In this document: positions 14,200-19,832 of the stretch, in pieces
Numbering within the stretch: the first letter of the stretch is position 1
Layout of the letters: each line of letters starts with the position of its first letter
DNA from: Vicinamibacteria bacterium
GTDB taxonomy: Bacteria; Acidobacteriota; Vicinamibacteria; Vicinamibacterales; UBA2999
NCBI GenBank assembly: GCA_025938035.1
Contig: JAICQE010000069.1
Coordinates: 1-19,832 of the forward strand
Length of the DNA: 19,832 nt
Direction of reading: 5' to 3'
The notes under the pieces: model-generated
Database searches by the model: none
Told to the model about the DNA's origin: nothing
What the model saw: only the letters and a program-made list of their open reading frames with translations
Position numbers and translations under genes: made by a program

Positions 14200-14397
14200 C
14201 TACCGATCTGATTCCGACCGTCCGCGCTCCGGGAGCTGATCCTGCTCGCACTCTTCCCGGCTCAGCTCGCGGTTCGAGATTCCGCCGCTGTCGCTCGAGC
14301 CGCGCTTCATTCCTGAGCTGCTACCGCTTCCGCGTTCGCTCGAGCTCCCGCTGCCGCGCATCTTCTCGCTCTGCATATCGGTACGGCTCTTATTCAT
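14200..14397 (-). CDS. Small Gly/Ser-rich hydrophilic protein
   Basis: 65 residues, very polar: MNKSRTDMQSEKMRGSGSSS, then Ser/Gly/Arg repeats and an acidic-basic tail ending in SESDR. It has one cysteine, no membrane helix and no hydrophobic core, so it is probably disordered. A perfect AGGAGG Shine-Dalgarno lies 8 nt before the ATG, unusual in this window and strong evidence that it is expressed. A longer frame from 14544 was rejected for that reason. It is convergent with the barrel gene (stops directly adjacent) and divergent from acnA. The make-up resembles small stress-induced hydrophilic proteins, but no family is assigned. Confidence 0.75.
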   Translation of the reverse strand: MNKSRTDMQSEKMRGSGSSSERGSGSSSGMKRGSSDSGGISNRELSREECEQDQLPERGRSESDR

Positions 14398-14515
14398 GAG
14401 AAAAACCTCCTGAACCGTACCGTCGCAAGGAACAAGCCGAAAGCACGTCGGCGCTGTCGAGCGGGCCGCCCGACCTCTGCAGCGAGTATGATGATCTTTT
14501 GAGATCACTGAGCGA
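14398..14515. promoter_or_regulatory. Divergent intergenic region, small gene / acnA
   Basis: 118 bases between two divergent starts must hold both promoters. On the minus side AGGAGG (14404-14409) serves the small gene. On the plus side TATGAT (14487-14492) could be the acnA -10, giving a leader of about 17 nt with only GAG as a weak ribosome site. GATC arms at 14493-14496 and 14503-14506 make a short inverted repeat. No clear -35 hexamer was found. Confidence 0.4.
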
Positions 14516-17269
14516 ATGACTGCGAATACGTTTGGAACGCGCACGGACCTTCGCGTCGGCGGACAGCCGGTGCAGATTTACAGCCTTCCAGCCCTCGAGA
14601 AAGCCGGTTTCAGCGGCGTGTCGCGGCTGCCGTACTCGATGAAGATCCTCCTCGAGAACCTGCTGCGGCGCGAAGACAACGCGTTTGTGAAGTCCGGCGA
14701 CATCGCCGCGCTTGCGCGCTGGAACGCCGCCGCGGCCGTTGAGAAAGAGATTTCCTTCATGCCGGCGCGCGTCCTGCTGCAGGACTTCACCGGCGTGCCG
14801 TGCGTGGTCGATCTGGCGGCCATGCGCGATGCCATCGTTGCGCTCGGCGGCGACCCGGACAAGGTCAATCCGCTGCAGCCCGTCGAGCTCGTCATCGACC
14901 ACTCCGTACAGGTCGACTACTTCGCGCGGCCCGACGCGTTCGCGCTCAACGCGGAGCTGGAGTTCTCGCGCAATCGCGAGCGCTACGCGTTCCTGCGCTG
15001 GGGACAGCGGGCGTTCAACAACTTTCAGGTCGTCCCGCCGGACACCGGCATCGTTCACCAGGTGAATATCGAGTACTTGGCGCGCGTGGTGTTCTCGCAG
15101 ACGATCGGCGGAACCACTGTCGCGTATCCGGATACGCTGGTCGGCACCGATTCCCATACCACGATGGTGAACGGGCTTGGCGTTGTCGGGTGGGGCGTGG
15201 GCGGCATCGAGGCGGAAGCGGCCATGCTCGGCCAGCCGATCTCGATGCTGATTCCGCACGTCGTCGGTTTCCGGCTGACCGGTGCGATGCCTCAGGGCGC
15301 CACCGCGACCGACCTGGTACTGACGATCACCGAGGTGCTGCGCAAGCATGGCGTCGTCGGCAAGTTCGTCGAGTTCTACGGCGAGGGGCTTGGCGCGCTG
15401 ACGATTGCCGATCGCGCGACGCTTGGCAACATGTGCCCGGAGTATGGCGCGACGGTCGCGATCTTCCCGATCGACGAGATGACGCTCGACTATCTGCGTC
15501 TCACCGGCCGGGATCCGGAGCGCGTGCAGCTCGTCGAGGCCTACGCGAAAGAGCAGGGCCTGTTCCGCGCCGCCGGCGCGCCCGACGCCACATATTCGGA
15601 GGTGCTGGATCTCGACCTCTCGACGATCGAGCCGAGCCTCGCCGGACCGAAGCGGCCCCAGGATCGTGTGACGCTGAAGCGCGCGAAGTCGGCTTTTCAG
15701 GTGGCGTTGCCGACGATGCAGGTGCCGTCGAAGCCGCTCAAGGGAGCGAGCGCCGCCGAGGGTGGTGCCCGCCAGGGCGCGGCCGCGGCAACAGGCGTGC
15801 TGGCGCAGAGCGGGGTGGCTGTCGCGGACCCGGCGCTGGAGGCGCTCGATCACGGCGCGGTGGTGATCGCGGCCATAACCAGCTGCACGAACACCTCGAA
15901 TCCAAGCGTCATGATCGGCGCCGGCCTGCTCGCGAAGAAGGCCGTCGAAAAGGGACTGACGCGGAAACCGTGGGTGAAGAGCAGCCTGGCGCCGGGATCG
16001 AAGGTCGTCACCGAGTATCTCGACGCCGCGGGGTTGACGCCCTACCTCGACACGCTCGGTTTCAACCTCGTCGGCTACGGCTGCACGACGTGCATCGGCA
16101 ACAGCGGGCCGCTGCCGGACGAGATCTCCTCGGTGGTCCGCGACCGGAATCTGGTCGTGTGCTCGGTGTTGAGCGGCAACCGCAATTTCGAGGGACGGAT
16201 TCAGCAGGATGTCCGCGCCAACTATCTGGCCTCGCCGCCGCTGGTCGTCGCGTATGCGCTCGCCGGATGGATTACGAAGGACCTCACCGTCGAGCCGCTC
16301 GGCCAGGATCAGGCCGGCAATCCCGTCTACCTGAAAGACATCTGGCCGTCGGAGCAGGAACTGCAGGCGACGATGCTGCGGAGCGTCACGTCGGACATGT
16401 TCCGCAGCAGCTACTCGGATGTCTTCAAGGGCGACGAGCGGTGGCAGGCGCTCAATGGGCTGCAAGGCAGCCGCTTCACGTGGGACGCGGCGTCGACCTA
16501 CATCCGCAAGCCGACGTTCCTCGAGGGCATGACGATGACGCCGTCGAAGCCCTCGGACATCGTGGGTGCGCGCGTGCTGGCGCTGCTTGGCGACAGCGTC
16601 ACGACCGATCACATATCGCCGGCGGGATCCATCAAGGCGGACAGCCCCGCTGGACGTTACCTCATTGAACAGGGCGTCAAGCCGGCCGACTTCAACTCGT
16701 ACGGCGCGCGCCGCGGCAACCACGAAGTCATGGTCCGCGGCACGTTCGCCAACGTGCGGCTGCGCAACCAGATGGCGCCCGGAACGGAAGGTGGCTGGAC
16801 GCTGTATCAGCCCGGCGGCGAGCTGATGACGATCTACGACGCGTCGGTGCGCTACCAGGCCGCCAGCGTGCCGCTGCTCGTCATTGCCGGCAAGGAGTAC
16901 GGTTCCGGTTCGTCGCGCGACTGGGCAGCAAAAGGCACGCAGCTGCTGGGCGTCAAGGCGGTTATCGCCGAGTCGTTCGAGCGCATTCACCGCAGCAACC
17001 TGGTCAACATGGGTGTGCTGCCGTTGGAGTTCAAGGCGGGGCAGAGTGCCGCGCTGCTGAAGCTGACCGGCACGGAGGAGTTCAACCTGCTCGACGTCGC
17101 CGACGGTCTCAAACCACGCGGCGACGTTCGCGTGGTGGCGACGGCCGCCGGCGGGTCACAGCTCGAATTCACGGTCACGGTTCGGATCGACACGCCCGAA
17201 GAGCTGGTGGCCTTCCGCCACGGCGGCATCCTGCCGTACGTCGTCCGGCAACTGGTTTCAAAGACTTAA
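14516..17269 (+). CDS. acnA: Aconitate hydratase A
   Basis: 917 residues, full length. It isomerises citrate to isocitrate in the tricarboxylic acid cycle, using a 4Fe-4S cluster. The three cluster ligands are C457 in TSCTNTSNP and C523 and C526 in [11 protein letters not shown]. Other family blocks are [20 protein letters not shown], a C-terminal swivel domain with [28 protein letters not shown] and the active-site [12 protein letters not shown]. The length and order are those of the AcnA/IRP1 type rather than AcnB. It appears monocistronic: a divergent gene lies upstream, and a spacer with a palindrome separates it from queG. Members of this class can also bind RNA when the cluster is lost, which is not testable here. 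Confidence 0.98.
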   Translation: MTANTFGTRTDLRVGGQPVQIYSLPALEKAGFSGVSRLPYSMKILLENLLRREDNAFVKSGDIAALARWNAAAAVEKEISFMPARVLLQDFTGVPCVVDLAAMRDAIVALGGDPDKVNPLQPVELVIDHSVQVDYFARPDAFALNAELEFSRNRERYAFLRWGQRAFNNFQVVPPDTGIVHQVNIEYLARVVFSQTIGGTTVAYPDTLVGTDSHTTMVNGLGVVGWGVGGIEAEAAMLGQPISMLIPHVVGFRLTGAMPQGATATDLVLTITEVLRKHGVVGKFVEFYGEGLGALTIADRATLGNMCPEYGATVAIFPIDEMTLDYLRLTGRDPERVQLVEAYAKEQGLFRAAGAPDATYSEVLDLDLSTIEPSLAGPKRPQDRVTLKRAKSAFQVALPTMQVPSKPLKGASAAEGGARQGAAAATGVLAQSGVAVADPALEALDHGAVVIAAITSCTNTSNPSVMIGAGLLAKKAVEKGLTRKPWVKSSLAPGSKVVTEYLDAAGLTPYLDTLGFNLVGYGCTTCIGNSGPLPDEISSVVRDRNLVVCSVLSGNRNFEGRIQQDVRANYLASPPLVVAYALAGWITKDLTVEPLGQDQAGNPVYLKDIWPSEQELQATMLRSVTSDMFRSSYSDVFKGDERWQALNGLQGSRFTWDAASTYIRKPTFLEGMTMTPSKPSDIVGARVLALLGDSVTTDHISPAGSIKADSPAGRYLIEQGVKPADFNSYGARRGNHEVMVRGTFANVRLRNQMAPGTEGGWTLYQPGGELMTIYDASVRYQAASVPLLVIAGKEYGSGSSRDWAAKGTQLLGVKAVIAESFERIHRSNLVNMGVLPLEFKAGQSAALLKLTGTEEFNLLDVADGLKPRGDVRVVATAAGGSQLEFTVTVRIDTPEELVAFRHGGILPYVVRQLVSKT

Positions 17270-17284
17270 CCGCATTGTTCGTGG

Positions 17285-17306
17285 GGCGCGCCTTGTCAGG
17301 CGCGCC
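17285..17306. repeat. GC-rich palindrome after acnA
   Basis: GGCGCGCC (17285-17292) is repeated as its own reverse complement at 17299-17306 around TTGTCA, giving an 8-bp stem plus a T-A pair. The central CCTTGTCAGG echoes CCTTTCAGG of the 6251-6273 element. There is no T-run, so it may stabilise a 3' end rather than terminate. Confidence 0.6.
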
Positions 17307-17350
17307 ACGCGGACCTGACACGGTTCGCGCCACCATGTTTCGTTCAGCGA

Positions 17351-18286
17351 ATGATTACCTCTCAGGCGATTAAGACGCGAGCGCGGGAGCTCGGATTCGA
17401 TCTGTGCGGCGTCGCCCGCGCCGAGAGCTATCCGGAGCTCTCGTTCCTGCCCGACTGGCTCGAGCGTGGCCACGCCGCCACGATGACGTGGATGCACCGC
17501 TCGGCCGACAAGCGGGCGGATGTCCGGCATGTCGTTCCGAACGCACGCAGCGTGATCGTGACGGCTACGCTCTACAACACGGCGCGCCCCTACTCGGACG
17601 ACCTCCCCCCCGATGTGGCCCGCATCTCCCGATACGCCTGGGGCGATGACTATCACGACGTCCTGAAAGCGCGTCTCGATGCCCTGCTTGCGTGGATGCG
17701 GGCGGAATCAGCCGACCGATTCGACGCTCTCACGTATGTCGACACCGGTCCGGTGCAGGAACGGGTGTACGCGCAGTACGGCGGGCTGGGCTGGATCGGC
17801 AAGAACACGTGCCTCATCCACCCTGAGCTCGGGTCGTGGCTCTTTCTCGGCGAGATCATCACCACGCTCGCTCTCGAGCCCGACACGCAGGGGCTCGAGC
17901 AATGCGGCAGCTGCACCAGATGCCTGGACGCGTGTCCCACCCACGCGCTCGTCGAACCGGGAGTGCTCGATTCAGGCCGGTGCCTGTCGTACCTGACGAT
18001 CGAGCATCGTGGGGACGTGCCTCCGGAGTATCACGCGGCCATCGGCACCCAGGTGTACGGCTGCGACATCTGTCAGGAAGTCTGTCCGTACAACCAGCCG
18101 GCTCCGACGTCCGGCGATTCGCCATGGCAGCCGCGCGCCGGTCTCGATCTGCCGCGCCTCGTCGATCTGGCAAGCCAATCGGACGATGAGCTGCGCACGC
18201 TCATCAAGGGCACGCCGATGACCCGGGCGAAGGTCGCCGGCCTGCGCCGGAACCTGGACATCGCCCTGGTAAACGCCACGCGCTGA
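17351..18286 (+). CDS. queG: Epoxyqueuosine reductase
   Basis: 311 residues, shorter than the roughly 350-380 of many homologues that carry extra C-terminal repeats. QueG performs the last step of queuosine synthesis in tRNA, reducing epoxyqueuosine with cobalamin and two 4Fe-4S clusters. Visible blocks: LCGVARAESYPE, the catalytic Asp region YVDTGPVQERVYAQYGGLGW, IGKNTCLIHPELGSW, then cluster motifs CGSCTRCLDACP and CDICQEVCPYN with a further Cys in GRCLSYLTIEHRG. All expected cluster cysteines are present. The ATG at 17351 fits the family N-terminus; no clear ribosome site precedes it. Confidence 0.95.
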   Translation: MITSQAIKTRARELGFDLCGVARAESYPELSFLPDWLERGHAATMTWMHRSADKRADVRHVVPNARSVIVTATLYNTARPYSDDLPPDVARISRYAWGDDYHDVLKARLDALLAWMRAESADRFDALTYVDTGPVQERVYAQYGGLGWIGKNTCLIHPELGSWLFLGEIITTLALEPDTQGLEQCGSCTRCLDACPTHALVEPGVLDSGRCLSYLTIEHRGDVPPEYHAAIGTQVYGCDICQEVCPYNQPAPTSGDSPWQPRAGLDLPRLVDLASQSDDELRTLIKGTPMTRAKVAGLRRNLDIALVNATR

Positions 18287-18292
18287 CAACGG

Positions 18293-18298
18293 TATTAT
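18293..18298 (+). promoter_or_regulatory. -10-like hexamer TATTAT, leaderless start
   Basis: TATTAT ends 6 nt before ATG 18305, the same spacing as at 946 and 7075, with no Shine-Dalgarno. It lies between the queG stop and the next start, so the YqgE-like gene probably has its own leaderless promoter. No good -35 is visible. Confidence 0.5.
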
Positions 18299-18304
18299 TC
18301 GGTT

Positions 18305-18853
18305 ATGTCGGGCACCGCGCCGATTCTCCTCCTCTCGATGCCGCAGATGGCGGATCCAAACTTCGCGCAGACGGTCGTTCTGCTGTGCGACTACACGGAA
18401 AAGGGCGCCTTCGGCCTCGTCGTGAACCGCCAGATGGAGGAGCCGGCCTGGACGATGGTCAAGACCGACCCGCCGGTGAAGGTCGATCCCGAAGTGCGGC
18501 TGTGGGTCGGCGGGCCGGTCGAGCCGCAGCAGACGTGGGTGCTCAGCTCCGATGCTCAGGGGCCGGACGACGAGCAGCGCGAGATTTGTCCGGGGATCGT
18601 GCTGTCCATGTCGCACCAGCTCGCGCTGCAGTTGCTGCAGGAACCGCCCTCGAACCGTGCCCGCATCGTCGTCGGCTGTTCCGCGTGGGCGCCAAGTCAG
18701 CTGGATGAGGAACTCGCGGCGTCGGCGTGGCTGACGATGGAGGTCGACCCGGCGTTGATCTTCACGGTGCCCCCGGAGCTGATGTGGGAGACGGCCCTCC
18801 GCCGGCTCGGGACCGATCCCGCCAAGCTGCAGACCAGCTTCGGAGTCCATTAG
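18305..18853 (+). CDS. YqgE/AlgH family protein
   Basis: 182 residues, the usual size. The family start is clear: APILLLSMPQMADPNFAQTV followed by VLLCDYTEKGAFGLVVNRQ, then VRLWVGGPVEPQQTWVL and a C-terminal ARIVVGCSAWAPSQLDEEL followed by SAWLTMEVDPALIF. Members are cytosolic, of uncertain biochemical role; the AlgH name comes from alginate regulation in Pseudomonas. It starts 18 bases after queG but has its own -10-like hexamer. A perfect 16-bp palindrome follows its stop by 5 bases. Confidence 0.95.
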   Translation: MSGTAPILLLSMPQMADPNFAQTVVLLCDYTEKGAFGLVVNRQMEEPAWTMVKTDPPVKVDPEVRLWVGGPVEPQQTWVLSSDAQGPDDEQREICPGIVLSMSHQLALQLLQEPPSNRARIVVGCSAWAPSQLDEELAASAWLTMEVDPALIFTVPPELMWETALRRLGTDPAKLQTSFGVH

Positions 18854-18858
18854 TAGAG

Positions 18859-18874
18859 TCCGGCTGCAGCCGGA
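18859..18874. repeat. Perfect 16-bp palindrome after the YqgE-like gene
   Basis: TCCGGCTGCAGCCGGA is fully self-complementary. It matches the lpxD-end element except for one central base, and lies 5 bases after a stop codon. It belongs to the dispersed palindrome family of this window. Confidence 0.7.
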
Positions 18875-18903
18875 TAACCGAAGAACGCGAAGCGCGAAGA
18901 GCC

Positions 18904-19832
18904 ATGATGCCAAAAACAGTTGGTGGAACGTTGCTGATCGCGTTGTCGCTGGCCGTCGCGTGCCGGCAACCGCAATCCACCGAACCTGCCCGACAGCCTG
19001 AGGCACCCTACGTGCAAACCGATGACTTGAAGCGCCTGGAAGGCATGATCCGCCGTTTCGCGCCCGTAGATCTCACCGCGGACGTGAGCCGGCTGCCGTC
19101 GAACGAACGCGACGCGTTGGCCGTTCTGGTGAATGCAGCAAAGATCCTCGACGCGCTGTTCCTGCGACAGGTCTGGGAAGAGAACGAGAGCCTGATGATC
19201 GAGCTGGCGAAGGACGCGTCGCCGCTGGGTCAGGCCCGGATGCACTATTTCCTCATCAACAAAGGTCCGTGGTCACGTCTGGATCACAACGAGCCGTTCA
19301 TTCTTGGCGTCCCGAAAAAGCCTGAACGAGGAAATTTCTATCCCGCGAACGCGAAGAAGGAACAGGTAGAGCAGTGGATTAATCGTCTGCCCGACGCCGA
19401 ACGGCGGCGCGCGACCGGTTTCTTCACGACGATCCGGACGGACGGGCAGGGCAACTTCGTGATCGTTCCGTACAACCTCGAGTACCAGAACGAGCTGGCA
19501 CGCGTCGCCGTGCTGCTTCGGCAGGCTGCGGCGCTCACCACTCAGCCGACGTTGAAGAACTACCTCGACAAGCGCGCCGCCGCACTGCAGTCGAATGACT
19601 ACTACGACAGCGACGTGGCGTGGATGGAGCTGGACGCGTCGATCGAGCCGACCATCGGTCCGTACGAGGTGTACGAGGACGAGTGGTTCAACTACAAGGC
19701 GGCGTTCGAGGCGTTCATTACGCTGCGGGACGACGCCGAGACGCAGAAGCTGGCGCGGTTCTCGGGCGAGCTGCAGGAGATCGAGAACAACCTGCCGATC
19801 GATCCGAAGTACCGGAATCCGAAGCTGGGTGC
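18904..19832 (+). CDS. Dipeptidyl-peptidase III-like (M49) lipoprotein, 5' part
   Basis: The frame is open to the window end, with 309 codons visible. The N-terminus LIALSLAVACRQPQ has a lipobox-like end (AVAC, Cys at residue 20), so it is probably a membrane-anchored lipoprotein. The body resembles bacterial M49-family proteins: RFAPVDLTADVSRLPSNERD, LVNAAKILDALFLRQVWEEN, a KGPWSRLDHNEPFI loop and IGPYEVYEDEWFNYKAAFEA. M49 enzymes are zinc peptidases that release dipeptides; the catalytic motif would lie beyond the window, so activity cannot be judged. GAAGAG before ATG 18904 is a modest ribosome site; ATG 18907 is an alternative. Confidence 0.8.
   Translation, partial: MMPKTVGGTLLIALSLAVACRQPQSTEPARQPEAPYVQTDDLKRLEGMIRRFAPVDLTADVSRLPSNERDALAVLVNAAKILDALFLRQVWEENESLMIELAKDASPLGQARMHYFLINKGPWSRLDHNEPFILGVPKKPERGNFYPANAKKEQVEQWINRLPDAERRRATGFFTTIRTDGQGNFVIVPYNLEYQNELARVAVLLRQAAALTTQPTLKNYLDKRAAALQSNDYYDSDVAWMELDASIEPTIGPYEVYEDEWFNYKAAFEAFITLRDDAETQKLARFSGELQEIENNLPIDPKYRNPKLG

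Noticed and set aside
14390..16990. 866-codon minus-strand open frame
   Set aside because: Antisense to acnA, which is certain, and covers the SD-supported small gene start in another frame.
17285..17306. Rho-independent terminator after acnA
   Set aside because: The stem is strong but no T-run follows on either strand; the same holds for the other palindromes. Kept as repeats.
1..19832. CRISPR array, prophage, transposon or RNA genes
   Set aside because: No regularly spaced repeats, transposase, integrase, tRNA or rRNA signatures were seen on either strand.

Overview
The window is strongly GC-rich, gene-dense bacterial chromosome. Genes for two lipid A steps (lpxD, lpxB), secreted proteins with signal peptides and two predicted outer-membrane barrels show a Gram-negative cell. 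The protein styles (paired M16 peptidases, an M49-like lipoprotein, matrixin, short QueG) and a family of GC-rich palindromes whose translation reads like GPPKGGHY suggest an Acidobacteriota member, perhaps Vicinamibacteria. That taxonomic call is an inference from memory of such genomes and is not proven here.

Layout. 1-729 is the 3' part of an S1/P1-nuclease / zinc phospholipase-like gene. 946-3596 is a tight operon: a degenerate HAD (mannosyl-3-phosphoglycerate phosphatase-like) protein, a membrane NarL-type histidine kinase and a NarL-type response regulator, joined without gaps. 3597-3803 is an intergenic region with several strong predicted hairpins. 3804-4384 holds a divergent pair: a small winged-helix-like protein (minus) and a 49-residue membrane protein (plus). 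4428-5135 is a two-helix membrane protein resembling the Mit_KHE1 family. 5192-11862 is an envelope block: lpxD, a small outer-membrane barrel candidate, a catalytic M16 peptidase, a non-catalytic M16 partner carrying an extra C-terminal domain, then lpxB. 11874-14199 is a translationally coupled secreted cassette: unknown secreted protein, matrixin metalloprotease, barrel protein. A 65-residue Gly/Ser-rich gene lies on the minus strand, then acnA, queG, a YqgE/AlgH gene and the 5' part of an M49-like lipoprotein gene running off the end.

Working together: LpxD and LpxB act in lipid A synthesis. The M16 pair, matrixin and M49-like protein are envelope or exported peptidases. The kinase/regulator pair is a signalling unit that may use the inactive HAD protein as an accessory.

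Three patterns cut across the genes. Several genes have a -10-like hexamer 6-8 nt before the start codon and no Shine-Dalgarno, which suggests leaderless transcripts. A family of short GC-rich palindromes sits at gene ends and, in one gene, inside the coding sequence between the start codon and the signal peptide. A 9-bp tandem repeat forms a linker inside the second M16 gene. No rRNA, tRNA, CRISPR array, transposase or phage gene was seen.
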